Numbered from the stretch's first letter, positions 26,397 to 36,447 are shown. The stretch is 64,000 nt of DNA from Rhodococcus sp. ARC_M6 (GCF_022810305.1 NZ_JALGQH010000021.1:1-64000); one strand, 5' to 3'. Program-made: numbers and translations. Notes: generated by a model not told the origin, from the letters alone.

Positions 26397-27421
26397 TGCG
26401 CAGTCTCCTGTGTGATGTCAGCGTCTGCGGCGAGGTGGCCTTCGAGCCACTCCAGCCACAGATCCAGTTCGGAAAAAGCTGCGGCCAGAGGCTTCTCGGT
26501 GGAGAGAAAGACGTCATGGCGCGCGCCGTCGATAGGAACGATGGTAGTGCGGTCGCCTAGGCAGCCGGCCCACCGCGCGATCTGCCGCACGTCGAGGACC
26601 GAATCCGCGATGTCGACGCTCGGGTTGTAGGACTTGGCGAATTGTGACTTCTTGGAGCGCAGGACCAGTGCGGGCACTCCGATGTCGAGGCCGCGATGCA
26701 GTTGCGCGTGTCCGGCGCGAACTGCTCGCATCCAGCCGAACGTGATGGGACAACCGGCCAGCGGCTTCCAGTCCAGGTTGTAGTCCCACTCGCCGTTGGC
26801 GGAGACGTGCAGGCTCGAGCCGTACGTCGGCAATCCGGTACCGGGAATGACGGTCTTCGCGGACACTCGGCCCACGGCATCGATGGCCGCCGTGCCGACA
26901 GATCGAACCATCGGCGGGCCCTGCAGGTCGAACCACGGGCTGTTGAGCACGATGCCGGCGATGCCGAGTCCGGCGGTTCCGCCAGGCCTGCGCTGGAGTC
27001 GGTCCAGCCACAACGGCACGATCAATCCGCCGGTCGAGTGAGCCATCAGCAGCAGTTCACTGCCGTCGGTTTCGGCATTGACGATGCGCAGTGCCTCGTT
27101 GAGTTCCGCGTCGTACAACGCGAGATCCGACACGTAGTGCGCGGTGTGGCCCGGTTTCAGCGATCGCCCGCACTTGCGCAGATCCAGCGCGAAGAACGCG
27201 TAACCCTGCGCAGCGAAGTGCTCCGCCAGATGTTTCTGGAAGAAGTAATCGGTGAACCCGTGTACATACAGAACTGCACGGGTTGCGCGGGCGGCGTCGC
27301 CTGGCGGTTGATAGCGGACGAGTGTGGCATCCACCTCACCTTCACCGTCCGGATCGGTTCCGAGAGGAATGGTCAGCTGCTGATATCCGTCTCCGAGGAC
27401 GTCTGGAACCCATGTAGTCAC
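26393..27421 (-). CDS. Alpha/beta hydrolase (lysophospholipase/serine aminopeptidase S33-like)
   Basis: This 342-residue protein has an alpha/beta-hydrolase core: [20 protein letters not shown] (oxyanion region), nucleophile elbow [12 protein letters not shown], and a late histidine in [13 protein letters not shown]. It belongs to the monoacylglycerol-lipase-like (Hydrolase_4) group. It overlaps mtr by 4 bases, so a link with thiol metabolism is possible, but the family itself suggests ester hydrolysis. It is divergent from mqo across about 146 bases. Confidence 0.88.
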   Translation of the reverse strand: MTTWVPDVLGDGYQQLTIPLGTDPDGEGEVDATLVRYQPPGDAARATRAVLYVHGFTDYFFQKHLAEHFAAQGYAFFALDLRKCGRSLKPGHTAHYVSDLALYDAELNEALRIVNAETDGSELLLMAHSTGGLIVPLWLDRLQRRPGGTAGLGIAGIVLNSPWFDLQGPPMVRSVGTAAIDAVGRVSAKTVIPGTGLPTYGSSLHVSANGEWDYNLDWKPLAGCPITFGWMRAVRAGHAQLHRGLDIGVPALVLRSKKSQFAKSYNPSVDIADSVLDVRQIARWAGCLGDRTTIVPIDGARHDVFLSTEKPLAAAFSELDLWLEWLEGHLAADADITQETAQ

Positions 27422-27567
27422 AGATCACAATCTAATCGTCGTTTCACGTCCGCGTTGTAGCGCACAATTGGGTGTGGTTAACGGCGCACTTACGCCCAGG
27501 TAACCTGTTCGGCGTAACACAGCAGGCGGATGCGCGCACGGCAAATGACAAGGAAGTCGATTCTCCA

Positions 27568-29106
27568 GTGTCGAATCAGAACGCGGTAGAGACGAAGACG
27601 GATGTAGTGCTCGTGGGCGCAGGCATCATGAGTGCGACGCTGGGCGCCCTGTTGCGCCAGTTGCAGCCCGATTGGTCGATCTCGACCTTCGAGCGCCTCG
27701 ATGCCGTCGCAGCCGAGAGCAGCGACCCGTGGAACAACGCAGGAACCGGTCACTCCGCGCTCTGCGAGCTCAACTACACCCCCGAGAACCCGGACGGTAC
27801 GGTCGACATCAAGAAGGCCGTCAACGTCAACGAGCAGTTCCAGGTGTCCCGCCAGTTCTGGGCGCACGCGGTTGAGCAGGGAATCCTGACACAGCCCAAG
27901 GAATTCATCAATCCCGTCGCACACGTGAGTTTTGTCCACGGTGAGGCCAACGCCAAGTACCTGCGTGCCCGCTACGACGCACTTGCCGGCAATACCCTCT
28001 TCCGCGGCATGGAGTACATCGACGATCCGGCCGAGTTCACCAAGCGTCTGCCGCTGATGTCCAAGGGCCGTGACTTCTCGGACCCCATTGCCCTCAACTG
28101 GAGCCAGGACGGTACCGACGTCGATTTCGGAGCGCTCACCAAGCAGCTCGTCGGCCATATCGGCAAGACCGGCGGCAAGATGTACTTCGGCCACGAGGTC
28201 ACCAACTTGACGCAGAACTCCGACAAGACGTGGACCGTCAAGGTCACAAACACGCGTACCGGTGAAAAGCGCGTCGTCCGTACACGATTCGTATTCGTGG
28301 GTGCCGGCGGTGGCGCGCTGCACCTGCTGCAGAAGTCGGGCATCAAGGAAGCCAAGGGCTTCGGCGGGTTCCCGGTCAGCGGCGCGTTCCTGCGTTGCAC
28401 CAACCCCGAACTCATCGCGCAGCACAGCGCGAAGGTGTACGGCAAGGCTGCTGTCGGTGCTCCGCCCATGTCGGTTCCGCACCTCGACACGCGCGTCATC
28501 GGCAACAAGCCGGGACTGATGTTCGGACCGTACGCCGGCTGGTCACCCAAGTTCCTCAAGCAGGGTCGCGTCACGGACTTGCCGGGCTCGGTCAAGCCCA
28601 ACAACATCCTCTCGATGCTCGGCGTCGGCGTCAGCGAACTCGGCCTGGTCAAGTACCTCGTCAGCGAGCTCACCAAGAGCGAAGCCGGCCGTATCGTCGA
28701 CCTCCGTGAGTTTGCGCCCCAGGCACAGGCTCAGGATTGGGAGCTCATCACCGCGGGTCAGCGTGTCCAGGTGATCCGCCGGGCCAAGGGCAAGGGCGGC
28801 GTTCTCGAATTCGGTACCGCCGTCGTGGCCGCCGAAGACGGATCGATCGCCGGCCTGCTTGGTGCATCCCCGGGTGCGTCGACGGCGGTTCCGGCCATGC
28901 TCGACGTCCTCGAGCGCTGCTTCCCGACTGAGTTCCAGGGATGGAAGGGCAAGCTTCGCGAGATGATCCCGTCCATCGGCGTCAAGCTCGCCGACAACGA
29001 GGGCCTGTTCGACCAGGTGTGGGATTGGTCTTCGAAGGTGCTCGAGCTCGACTCGGCCGCCGCAACCGGGTCTTCTCCGGTCGCGGATACTGCAGCAACT
29101 GTGTGA
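27568..29106 (+). CDS. mqo: Malate:quinone oxidoreductase
   Basis: This 512-residue membrane-associated FAD enzyme opens [19 protein letters not shown], with the FAD motif [13 protein letters not shown]. The family block [20 protein letters not shown] is present. It oxidises malate to oxaloacetate and passes electrons to quinone. GTG 27568 with AAGGAAG upstream gives the usual Mqo N-terminus; the frame extends to 27472. The mqo-GNAT neighbourhood matches Rv2852c-Rv2851c. Confidence 0.95.
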   Translation: MSNQNAVETKTDVVLVGAGIMSATLGALLRQLQPDWSISTFERLDAVAAESSDPWNNAGTGHSALCELNYTPENPDGTVDIKKAVNVNEQFQVSRQFWAHAVEQGILTQPKEFINPVAHVSFVHGEANAKYLRARYDALAGNTLFRGMEYIDDPAEFTKRLPLMSKGRDFSDPIALNWSQDGTDVDFGALTKQLVGHIGKTGGKMYFGHEVTNLTQNSDKTWTVKVTNTRTGEKRVVRTRFVFVGAGGGALHLLQKSGIKEAKGFGGFPVSGAFLRCTNPELIAQHSAKVYGKAAVGAPPMSVPHLDTRVIGNKPGLMFGPYAGWSPKFLKQGRVTDLPGSVKPNNILSMLGVGVSELGLVKYLVSELTKSEAGRIVDLREFAPQAQAQDWELITAGQRVQVIRRAKGKGGVLEFGTAVVAAEDGSIAGLLGASPGASTAVPAMLDVLERCFPTEFQGWKGKLREMIPSIGVKLADNEGLFDQVWDWSSKVLELDSAAATGSSPVADTAATV

Positions 29107-29117
29107 TAGTCCAGTCC

Positions 29118-29594
29118 ATGACGGCAACAGCAGCACTCAAGCGTTCGTGGGCACTCGATCTCGACAACAAGACGTTTTACGAGTTGTTGAAGCTTCGGGT
29201 GGAGGTCTTTGTCGTCGAGCAGGCTTGCCCGTATCCCGAGCTGGACGGGCGTGACCTGCTGACGGAGACGCGCCACTTCTGGCTCGAACAGGACGGCCAA
29301 GTGGTGTGCACCCTTCGTCTTCTCGAAGAGCATGACGACGGCAAGAAGAGCTTCCGAATCGGACGACTCTGCACTTCTCGTTCGGCTCGTGGCAAAGGTC
29401 ACACGACGCGGTTGCTGCAGGCAGCGCTCGCCGAGGTCGGCGAAGCCCCTTGCCGCATCAACGCCCAGACCTATCTGGTCGAGATGTACAGCAAGCACGG
29501 CTTCAAGACAGACGGTGAAGAGTTCCTCGAGGACGGAATTCCCCACACTCCGATGCGTCGTGGCGGCGGCGAAGCGTTTGTAGTCGCCAGCTAG
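29118..29594 (+). CDS. GNAT N-acetyltransferase, ElaA family
   Basis: This 158-residue protein fits ElaA: LLKLRVEVFVVEQACPYPEL near the start and the acetyl-CoA loop IGRLCTSRSARGKGHTTRLL (about 78-97). It starts 11 bases after the mqo stop and is likely co-transcribed. The acceptor is unknown for this family. A terminator follows just before the B12 riboswitch. Confidence 0.92.
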   Translation: MTATAALKRSWALDLDNKTFYELLKLRVEVFVVEQACPYPELDGRDLLTETRHFWLEQDGQVVCTLRLLEEHDDGKKSFRIGRLCTSRSARGKGHTTRLLQAALAEVGEAPCRINAQTYLVEMYSKHGFKTDGEEFLEDGIPHTPMRRGGGEAFVVAS

Positions 29595-29602
29595 TTCTGT
29601 AA

Positions 29603-29644
29603 GACAATTGACCCTGGTCGCGCCGCGACAATTGACCCTGGTCG
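29603..29644 (+). repeat. Perfect 18-base direct repeat between elaA-like gene and terminator
   Basis: GACAATTGACCCTGGTCG occurs at 29603-29620 and 29627-29644, separated by CGCCGC. The second copy runs into the terminator stem. Confidence 0.9.
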
Positions 29645-29677
29645 GCTCGCTGAAAAGTGAGCCGACTAGGGTTTTTT
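29641..29677 (+). terminator. Intrinsic terminator upstream of the B12 riboswitch
   Basis: An 11-base-pair stem (29641-29651 with 29656-29666, one G-T wobble) closes over GAAA and is followed by TAGGG and six T. It separates mqo/elaA-like from the cobalamin operon. Confidence 0.85.
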
Positions 29678-29682
29678 CGATA

Positions 29683-29830
29683 CCGAATGCTCGCGGGGAA
29701 GTCCTGTTCGATTCAGGCGCGGTCCCGCCACTGTGAAAGATCTCGTCTGCGAAACGAGATCTCAGCCAGGTTGCCGCGACATTCGGATGAAGCCAAGTTC
29801 TCGGCGAGGAAACCGAGAGGTGGAGGGATG
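29683..29830 (+). promoter_or_regulatory. Cobalamin (B12) riboswitch
   Basis: The P1 stem pairs CCGAATG (29683-29689) with CATTCGG (29780-29786). The conserved core GCGGTCCCGCCACTGTGA is at 29719-29736 and the B12-box-like AGCCAGGTTGCCGC starts at 29764. Downstream, TCTCGG (29799-29804) and CCGAGA (29813-29818) can form a hairpin abutting the ribosome site GGTGGAGGGA (29819-29828), pointing to translational control of the chelatase-like gene and repression by adenosylcobalamin. Confidence 0.92.
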
Positions 29831-29835
29831 TCGAC

Positions 29836-31779
29836 GTGCGTGTAGAAGATGATCAGACGGCGGTAGCGGGTTTTCCGTTCAGCGCCGTTGTAGGCCAGGA
29901 CCAATTGAGGCTGGCGTTGATCCTGTGTGCGGTGCACCCGGGAATCGGCGGTGTGCTGGTTCGCGGCGAAAAGGGAACGGCCAAGTCCACGGTGGTGCGC
30001 GCTTTGACGGCGCTGCTGCCGGCTGTCGACGCCGCCGGTGTCAGCCGTCCCGCGCGGCTGGTGGAACTTCCCGTCGGTGCGACGGAAGATCGGGTGATCG
30101 GCTCGATCGACCTCGAGAAGGTCCTTCGCGACGGTGAACGAGCTTTCCAGCCCGGTTTGTTGGCCGCAGCCCATCAGGGCGTTCTGTACGTCGACGAAGT
30201 GAACTTGCTCCACGATCATCTGGTGGACGTTCTTCTCGACGCCGCAGCAATGGGCCGGGTGCACATCGAACGTGACGGAATCTCGCACTCACATGCGGCG
30301 AAGTTCGTTCTCGTGGGAACCATGAATCCCGAAGAGGGAGAACTGCGTCCACAGTTGCTGGATCGTTTCGGTCTCGCAGTGGATGTCGTAGCGTCCCGGG
30401 ATGTGGACGTGCGCATGGACGTTGTGCGCCGCAGGCTCGACTACGAACGCGACCCGCAGGCTTTTGCGGCTCGCTACGCGCCGGCCGATCAGGAACTGGC
30501 GGCCGAAATTCTTGCGGCACGTGGGCAATTGGATTCCGTGGAGTTGAGTAACCGTGAGTTGCGCAGAATTGCGTCACTTTGCGCATCTTTCGACGTCGAC
30601 GGTATGCGTGCCGATCTGGTTCTCGCTCGCACCGCTACCGCCCATGCCGCGTGGCGTGGGGACACCGAGGTTACCGAAGAAGACGTCCGGGTTGCCGCGG
30701 AATTGACTCTGCCACATCGTCGTCGACGCGACCCGTTCGATGAGCCGGGCCTCGATCAGCAGCAGTTGGATGACGCGATGCAGCAGGCAGACGAAGATGC
30801 GCGTGCTGGTGAGCCTGAGCCTCCCGAAAATCCGGAAGCCGGGAACGAGCCTGAAGACGGTAGCCCTGACGACGGTGGCCCGAAGGATTCTGGCCCCGAC
30901 GATGACGGACCTGACGATGACGGCCCGGAGGATCCTGACGGTCCCGGTGGGGGAGTGCGTGCCGCCGACCGACCCTCGGCTCCACCGAGCAGTCAATTTG
31001 CCACCAAGCTCCTCGAAGTTCCCGGTGTGGGCGAAGGTGCGCCCGGACGCCGTTCGCGGTCACTGTCTTCGCGTGGACGGGTCGTGCGGTCCACTTCCGA
31101 TCGTGGCCACGGATTGCACCTGACAAGTACGGTCTTTGCGGCTGCGGAATCCCAGGTTGCCCGAGGCCGCACCACAGGACGGCTTCGGTTGGCGCCGACG
31201 GATCTGCGGGGCGCGATTCGTGAAGGGCGAGAAGGCAATCTGATCGTCTTTATTGTCGACGCATCGGGTTCGATGGCGGCGCGTGATCGCCTGTCTGCCG
31301 TCACGGGCGCGGTGGTTTCGCTTCTTCGTGACGCGTATCAGCGCCGCGACAAGGTTGCCGTGATTACGGTGCGCGGGCGCGAGGCAGAAATCGTACTGCC
31401 GCCGACGTCGTCGGTGGACATTGCTGTTCGTCGGCTGCAATCCATGCGGACGGGCGGTAAATCGCCACTGGCAGAAGGGTTCCTGCGAGCTCGGGAGGTT
31501 GTTCTGCGTGAACGGCTTCGCGATCCGCAGCGCCGCGCACTGGTAGTCGCTCTCACCGACGGCCGCGCTACCGGCGGCAAGGATGCACTGCACCGCGCCA
31601 GGGTCGCCGCGCACCTACTCGCCGATGCCTCGGTGGCATCGATCGTCGTGGATTGCGAAACCGGTCTTGTCCGTTTGGGATTGGCCGCCGAACTGGCCCG
31701 AGAATTACGCGGCGGATGCGTCCGCCTTGCCGAATTGTCAGCGCAGCAGGTCGCGGGCGTCGTCCGCGCTGCAGCCTAA
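29836..31779 (+). CDS. Fused ChlI-ChlD-type chelatase subunit (cobalt/magnesium chelatase-like)
   Basis: The 647-residue protein joins an AAA+ ChlI domain (Walker [10 protein letters not shown] about 44-52, Walker [12 protein letters not shown] about 115-125) to a ChlD VWA domain with MIDAS motif DASGSM (475-480). An acidic, Pro/Gly-rich linker (about 320-375) separates them. It is first gene under the B12 riboswitch, so it probably serves cobalt insertion with a CobN-type large subunit rather than magnesium insertion. GTG 29836 has GGAGGGA upstream. The Mycobacterium counterpart is Rv2850c. Confidence 0.93.
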   Translation: MRVEDDQTAVAGFPFSAVVGQDQLRLALILCAVHPGIGGVLVRGEKGTAKSTVVRALTALLPAVDAAGVSRPARLVELPVGATEDRVIGSIDLEKVLRDGERAFQPGLLAAAHQGVLYVDEVNLLHDHLVDVLLDAAAMGRVHIERDGISHSHAAKFVLVGTMNPEEGELRPQLLDRFGLAVDVVASRDVDVRMDVVRRRLDYERDPQAFAARYAPADQELAAEILAARGQLDSVELSNRELRRIASLCASFDVDGMRADLVLARTATAHAAWRGDTEVTEEDVRVAAELTLPHRRRRDPFDEPGLDQQQLDDAMQQADEDARAGEPEPPENPEAGNEPEDGSPDDGGPKDSGPDDDGPDDDGPEDPDGPGGGVRAADRPSAPPSSQFATKLLEVPGVGEGAPGRRSRSLSSRGRVVRSTSDRGHGLHLTSTVFAAAESQVARGRTTGRLRLAPTDLRGAIREGREGNLIVFIVDASGSMAARDRLSAVTGAVVSLLRDAYQRRDKVAVITVRGREAEIVLPPTSSVDIAVRRLQSMRTGGKSPLAEGFLRAREVVLRERLRDPQRRALVVALTDGRATGGKDALHRARVAAHLLADASVASIVVDCETGLVRLGLAAELARELRGGCVRLAELSAQQVAGVVRAAA

Positions 31780-31802
31780 CGTTTCTTCCTCAGGAGATCA
31801 TC

Positions 31803-32417
31803 ATGCCCAAGGGCGTTCCCGAATCAGTTCCCGACGACGGCTTGACCACGCGTCAGCGTCGTAACGCGCCGGTGCTGGCAGTCCACACCGGACCGGGCAA
31901 AGGCAAGTCCACCGCAGCATTCGGTATGGCACTGCGCGCCTGGAATCAGGGTTTCGACATCGGCGTCTTCCAGTTCGTGAAAAGCGCGAAGTGGAAGGTC
32001 GGCGAGGAAGCTGCGTTTCGCGCGCTCGGAAACCTGCACGACGAGACCGGCGTCGGCGGTCCGGTGCAGTGGCACAAGATGGGCGAAGGCTGGTCCTGGA
32101 CCCGAAAGGCCGGCAGCGAAGAAGATCATGCGGTTGCCGCTGCAGAAGGGTGGCAGGAGATTGCCCGCCGCCTCGCCAACGAGGAACACCGCTTCTACGT
32201 GCTCGACGAGTTCACGTACCCCCTCAAGTGGGGATGGGTCGACGTCGACGAGGTTGTGCAGACGCTGCGCAACCGACCGGGCAATCAGCACGTCGTCATC
32301 ACCGGACGTGATGCGCCACAGGCTTTGATCGACGCGGCTGATCTCGTCACCGAGATGACCAAGGTCAAGCACCCGATGGACGCGGGCCGGAAGGGCCAAC
32401 GGGGCATCGAATGGTGA
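31803..32417 (+). CDS. cobO: Cob(I)yrinic acid a,c-diamide adenosyltransferase
   Basis: This 204-residue enzyme has the P-loop GPGKGKSTAAFG (about 30-41) and the family blocks FVKSAKWKVGEE and FYVLDEFTYPLKWGW. It transfers 5'-deoxyadenosine from ATP to the cobalt. ATG 31803 follows an AGGAG. It is 23 bases after the chelatase gene and overlaps cobB by 7 bases. Confidence 0.96.
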   Translation: MPKGVPESVPDDGLTTRQRRNAPVLAVHTGPGKGKSTAAFGMALRAWNQGFDIGVFQFVKSAKWKVGEEAAFRALGNLHDETGVGGPVQWHKMGEGWSWTRKAGSEEDHAVAAAEGWQEIARRLANEEHRFYVLDEFTYPLKWGWVDVDEVVQTLRNRPGNQHVVITGRDAPQALIDAADLVTEMTKVKHPMDAGRKGQRGIEW

Positions 32418-33787
32418 GTTCGTCTACTCCTGCAGTTGTCATCGCCGCACCCGCCTCTGGTAGCGGAAAGACTACGGTGGCAACGGGATTGATCGGGGCG
32501 CTCCGGCGTGCCGGCAGCAGTGTCGCACCTTTCAAAGTGGGCCCCGACTACATCGACCCCGGCTATCACGGACTTGCCGCGGGGCGGCCGGGACGCAATC
32601 TCGACACAGTTCTGGTGGGCGCGGACCGAATCGCACCGCTCTACAACCACGGCGCCGCAGGTTGCGATGTCGCGGTCGTCGAAGGTGTCATGGGCCTGTT
32701 CGACGGCAAGATCGACGAGGCCAACTCGCAGGCATCAGCCGAGGGTTCGACGGCGCAGGTAGCCGGGATTCTCGGCGCGCCGGTTGTCCTGGTGATCGAT
32801 GCCCGCGGCCACAGTCAAAGCCTCGCCGCGGTGCTGCACGGCTTCGCGACCTACGACGCGAGTGTGCGCATCGGGGGAGTGATTCTCAACCGCGTCGGCA
32901 GCGCCCGTCATGAGCAGGTGTTGCGACACGCGTGCGACAAGGTCGGGATCCCGGTTCTCGGTGTCGTTCCGCGCCTGGCCGAGTTGGAAGTACCCTCCCG
33001 CCACCTCGGATTGATTCCGGCGGCCGAACACGGAGCGGCAGCGGTAGCGGCAGTCGATGCGATGTCGGAGTTGATTGCAACGCACGTAGATCTTGATGTC
33101 GTGCGCACTTTGGCTACCTCGACGGTCAGCGAAGCCTCCTGGGACCCTGCCGTGGAAGTGGGGGACCATCGCGCTTCGAGGCCTGTGGTTGCGATGGCCG
33201 GCGGGCCGGCCTTCACCTTTGGATATGCCGAGCATCGGGAACTGCTCGTCGCGGCGGGCGCCGACGTACAGGTCTTCGATCCTCTCAAGGATGAATTGCC
33301 CTCCGGCGCGGCGGCATTGGTTCTACCCGGCGGATTTCCCGAAGAACATGCCGTTGATCTGGCATCCAATACCGTTTTGCTGCAGCAGGTTCGAGCCCTC
33401 GCCGACGGTGGCGCCCCGATTCACGCCGAGTGCGCGGGCCTCCTGTACCTCGCCCGCAGTCTCGACGGGCATGAGATGGCCGGTGTGATCGGCGTCGACG
33501 CACGTTTCGGCAAGAAACTGACTCTCGGATACCGGGCAGCAGTTGCGCTGGGGGATTCGAGCCTGCTCGAAGCGGGAACCAGGGTTGCGGGGCACGAGTT
33601 CCACCGGACTTCGCTGGATTCGGAGTCGGCGGACGGGTACGCCGGTGCCTGGGGTTGGCGGCCCTGGGACGGCGGAACCAAGCGCGAGGGCTTTGTTCGC
33701 GGCGGTGTGCATGCCTCCTATCTGCACACACATCCGGCGGGGCAGCCGACGTCGATCGCACGGTTTGTGGACGCCGCCCGTGCCTGA
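32411..33787 (+). CDS. cobB: Cobyrinic acid a,c-diamide synthase
   Basis: The 458-residue enzyme has an N-terminal ATPase domain (APASGSGKTTVATGLIGAL) and a C-terminal class I glutamine amidotransferase-like domain with nucleophile Cys in HAECAGLLYLARS (about 338-350). It amidates side chains a and c of cobyrinate using glutamine and ATP. Its start overlaps cobO and its end overlaps the CobE/CbiG-like gene by 8 bases, so translation is coupled through the operon. Confidence 0.95.
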   Translation: MVSSSTPAVVIAAPASGSGKTTVATGLIGALRRAGSSVAPFKVGPDYIDPGYHGLAAGRPGRNLDTVLVGADRIAPLYNHGAAGCDVAVVEGVMGLFDGKIDEANSQASAEGSTAQVAGILGAPVVLVIDARGHSQSLAAVLHGFATYDASVRIGGVILNRVGSARHEQVLRHACDKVGIPVLGVVPRLAELEVPSRHLGLIPAAEHGAAAVAAVDAMSELIATHVDLDVVRTLATSTVSEASWDPAVEVGDHRASRPVVAMAGGPAFTFGYAEHRELLVAAGADVQVFDPLKDELPSGAAALVLPGGFPEEHAVDLASNTVLLQQVRALADGGAPIHAECAGLLYLARSLDGHEMAGVIGVDARFGKKLTLGYRAAVALGDSSLLEAGTRVAGHEFHRTSLDSESADGYAGAWGWRPWDGGTKREGFVRGGVHASYLHTHPAGQPTSIARFVDAARA

Positions 33788-34169
33788 GTTGTTCGTCGGA
33801 GTGGGGTTCACGCAGTCGGCGACCGTCGTAGACGTAGTGACCGCAGTACGTGCCGTTGCCCCTGAAGGTAATTCGATCGCGGGACTCGCCACCGTGACGA
33901 GTAAAGCAGCGTCACCCGTGCTTATCGCCGCCGCCGATATGCTGTCGATTCCGATCATCGCATTCGAACCGGAAGTCCTTGCTGCAGTGACTGTTCCGTC
34001 TCCGTCCTGGCGCGTCGAGCAGATGGCAGGCACGCCGAGTGTGGCGGAAGCTGCCGCAATCCTTGCCGCCGATCACGGGCAATTGATCGTGAGGAAGACT
34101 TCCACTGATGCGGTGACCGTGGCTGCTGCCCGTAAAGTTCTACCAGCGTGTACAACGATCCAGAAATGA
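33780..34169 (+). CDS. CobE/CbiG C-terminal-type cobalamin biosynthesis protein
   Basis: The 129-residue protein starts at GTG 33780 (PELFVGVGFTQSATVVDVV) and matches the CobE/CbiG_C domain, including VTSKAASPVLIAAADML and GTPSVAEAAAILAAD. It belongs to the pathway between the early methylations and ring contraction; its exact step in this organism is not established. It overlaps cobB by 8 bases. Confidence 0.85.
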   Translation: MPELFVGVGFTQSATVVDVVTAVRAVAPEGNSIAGLATVTSKAASPVLIAAADMLSIPIIAFEPEVLAAVTVPSPSWRVEQMAGTPSVAEAAAILAADHGQLIVRKTSTDAVTVAAARKVLPACTTIQK

Positions 34170-34180
34170 ATGGAGTGCGA

Positions 34181-35404
34181 GTGAGCGAGCCCACCGCAGA
34201 CGAGACCAACTACCTGGTCGGACTTAACCTGACCGATCGACGCGTTGTCGTGTTCGGCGGCGGGACGGTTGCCCAGCGCCGACTCGGCTTGCTGATCAGC
34301 TCGGGCGCCCGCGTGCACGTCATCAGCCGTGCGGTCACACCGGCAATCGAGGGTATGGCGACGGCCGGCCAGATCACGGTCGACGAGCGTCCGTACCAGG
34401 ACGGCGACCTCGACGGTGCCTGGTATGCCATCGCATCGACGGATGAACCGGAGACCAACGCGGCGATCGTCGCGGAGGCCGAGCGTCGTCGCATCTTCTG
34501 TGTGCGCGCGGACAACGCGAAGCATGGTACGGCCGTCACGCCGGCCAGCGCCGAGTACGACGGTATGAGCATCGGAATCCTGGCCGGCGGCGATCATCGT
34601 CGTTCGGCAGCTGTTCGCACCGCCGTGGTCGAAGGGCTGCAATCGGGTCTTCTCGCGGATACCGCCGAGCCTGCTGCGCCTGGCGTGGCGCTCGTCGGCG
34701 GTGGCCCCGGTGATCCTGACCTGATCACTGTGCGTGGCCGACGACTGTTGGCGCGTGCCGATGTCGTCGTCGCCGACCGCCTGGCACCGCCGGAACTGCT
34801 GGCGGAACTCGGTCCCGACGTCGAGGTGATCGATGCCGCGAAGATTCCGTACGGCCGGGCCATGGCTCAGGAAGCCATCAACGCTGCGCTGATCGACAAT
34901 GCCAAAGCCGGAAAGTTTGTCGTTCGGCTCAAGGGCGGCGATCCGTACGTGTTCGGCCGTGGCTACGAAGAGCTCGAAGCCTGTGCCGTAGCAGGTGTCC
35001 CGGTGACGGTTGTGCCGGGAATTACGAGCGCGATTTCCGTACCGTCGGCGGCCGGTATTCCAGTCACACATCGCGGCGTCACCCACGAGTTCGTGGTTGT
35101 CAGCGGTCATGTTGCTCCGGACCACCCGGATTCGTTGGTCGACTGGTCTGCTCTGGCGAAGTTGCGGGGCACAATCGTTCTGCTGATGGCAGTCGAGCGC
35201 ATCGAGTTGTTTGCCGCGGCTCTGATCGACGGCGGGCGCCCCGCGAGCACTCCGGTGATCGTGATCCAGGAAGGTACGTTGCGCACTCAGCGTGAGGTCC
35301 GGGCCGACCTGGCGACTGTCGCTGCGCGGGTCAAGGACGAGGAGATCAAGCCTCCGGCAATTGTTGTGATCGGACCGACTGCGGGATTCTCGCTCGCCGG
35401 GTAA
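34181..35404 (+). CDS. cysG: Siroheme synthase/uroporphyrinogen-III C-methyltransferase fusion
   Basis: This 407-residue protein has an N-terminal precorrin-2 dehydrogenase-like domain (NLTDRRVVVFGGGTVAQRRL) and a C-terminal uroporphyrinogen-III methyltransferase domain (VALVGGGPGDPDLITVRGRR at about 170, and VRLKGGDPYVFGRGYEE). It makes precorrin-2 and siroheme, feeding both cobalamin and sulfite/nitrite reductases. GTG 34181 is chosen with GGAG 5 bases upstream; ATG 34166 is in frame. It ends the operon before a strong terminator. Confidence 0.93.
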   Translation: MSEPTADETNYLVGLNLTDRRVVVFGGGTVAQRRLGLLISSGARVHVISRAVTPAIEGMATAGQITVDERPYQDGDLDGAWYAIASTDEPETNAAIVAEAERRRIFCVRADNAKHGTAVTPASAEYDGMSIGILAGGDHRRSAAVRTAVVEGLQSGLLADTAEPAAPGVALVGGGPGDPDLITVRGRRLLARADVVVADRLAPPELLAELGPDVEVIDAAKIPYGRAMAQEAINAALIDNAKAGKFVVRLKGGDPYVFGRGYEELEACAVAGVPVTVVPGITSAISVPSAAGIPVTHRGVTHEFVVVSGHVAPDHPDSLVDWSALAKLRGTIVLLMAVERIELFAAALIDGGRPASTPVIVIQEGTLRTQREVRADLATVAARVKDEEIKPPAIVVIGPTAGFSLAG

Positions 35405-35420
35405 CACGTTGCACCACAAA

Positions 35421-35458
35421 AGGTCTGGCCTTCACTCGGTAGAGTGAAGGCCAGACCT
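35421..35458. terminator. Bidirectional terminator between cysG and the repeat surface proteins
   Basis: A perfect 17-base-pair stem (35421-35437 with 35442-35458) with loop GGTA lies between convergent genes, with A-rich sequence on the left and ATTT on the right. Confidence 0.88.
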
Positions 35459-35479
35459 ATTTGTGAAGGTGGTGTCGGG

Positions 35480-36376
35480 CTAGAGCGCGGCACCGGTGAG
35501 AATTGCGGCGACGATGGACGCTGGCGCTGTGAAAGCGACGGGGGTCTTGGTGTCCTGGCTGCGGTCAGCCGAGCCGTGTGCTGCGACGGTGTAGAACGAG
35601 CAGGCGCTGACGAGGCAGTTCGACTCACCCTTGATGGCTGCGGCGTCGACGGTGGCGGTCCAAGCGCCATCGACGATCTGGGTCGGGCGAATGAATGCGG
35701 TGGTCATCCATGCTCCGGCGTCGGTGACGGAGAACTTGCTGTCCTGGACGAGGCCGACGTAAATGCCGGGGCCGGTGCTGGCAAATCCGGTGCCGGAGAG
35801 GGTGATGGTTTCACCGGCAGCGGCGATGCCGGAGGTCTTCGACGCTGTGACTGCCGGTCCGGTCGGAACAACCACGGGTGCCTTGAAGGTGACGGGGGTC
35901 TTGGTGTCCTGGGTGCGGTCTGCCGATCCGTGGGCGGCGACGGTGTAGATCGAGCAGGTGTTGGCGAGGCAGTCCGACGCGCCCTTGACGGCGACTGCAT
36001 CGACGGTGGCGGTCCACTTACCGTCGACGATGTCGCCGGTCTTGAGCCAGGCGGTGGTCATCCAGGCGGTGGAGTCGGTGGCGGAGTACTTGTTGTCCTG
36101 GATGAGTCCGACGTAAAGGCCGGATCCGGCGCCGGAGAATCCGGTGCCCGAGACGGTGATGGTCTCGCCGGCAGCAGTGAGGTCGGTTGCCTTCGACAGG
36201 GTGACCGCCGGTGTGGGGTCTGCGGGCTCTTCAGGTTCGCTACCGCCGAGGCTGCCCAGCGAGCCGGTGTTGAGTCCGCCGAACGGCGTGATCTGTGCTC
36301 CGGCTACGCCCATCGACATCGTCGCGGCGATTGCGGTGGCTGCGGTGATGATCGCTACCTTGCTGAATACGCGCAT
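35480..36376 (-). CDS. Secreted protein with two copies of an iron-box-linked repeat module
   Basis: The 298-residue protein has a signal peptide (MRVFSKVAIITAATAIAATM, cut near VAGA). It carries two copies (about 60-170 and 178-285) of a module: SKxxxLxxAGETITxSGTGF, YVGL(I/V)QDxK, AWMTTA, a Cys pair (SDCLANTCS or SNCLVSACS) and IYTVAAHGSADR. The Ig-like strand pattern and Cys pair recall neocarzinostatin-family folds, but I do not recognise the family. It has no clear C-terminal anchor, only a short hydrophobic tail. An IdeR-like box lies 53 bases upstream. Its role is probably iron-linked and extracellular. Confidence 0.85.
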   Translation of the reverse strand: MRVFSKVAIITAATAIAATMSMGVAGAQITPFGGLNTGSLGSLGGSEPEEPADPTPAVTLSKATDLTAAGETITVSGTGFSGAGSGLYVGLIQDNKYSATDSTAWMTTAWLKTGDIVDGKWTATVDAVAVKGASDCLANTCSIYTVAAHGSADRTQDTKTPVTFKAPVVVPTGPAVTASKTSGIAAAGETITLSGTGFASTGPGIYVGLVQDSKFSVTDAGAWMTTAFIRPTQIVDGAWTATVDAAAIKGESNCLVSACSFYTVAAHGSADRSQDTKTPVAFTAPASIVAAILTGAAL

Positions 36377-36428
36377 GGTCCTGCTCTCTTGTGTGAGTCG
36401 CCCTTTTGGCGGCCTGATTCGAACTAAG

Positions 36429-36447
36429 TTAGGTAAAGCTAGCCTAA
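36429..36447. promoter_or_regulatory. DtxR/IdeR-like iron box upstream of the two-module protein
   Basis: TTAGGTAAAGCTAGCCTAA matches the known IdeR consensus TTAGGTTAGSCTAACCTAA at 16 of 19 positions. It lies 53 bases before the start codon, a position suited to iron-dependent repression. Confidence 0.75.

Noticed and set aside
24987..26630. Long forward frame opposite mtr
   Set aside because: The opposite frame encodes complete mycothione reductase with all motifs; the forward frame has none.
29603..29644. CRISPR array
   Set aside because: There are only two copies of an 18-base repeat with a 6-base spacer, which is too short and too few.
34073..35419. Long reverse frame opposite cysG
   Set aside because: It is an antisense shadow with no signature and no ribosome site.
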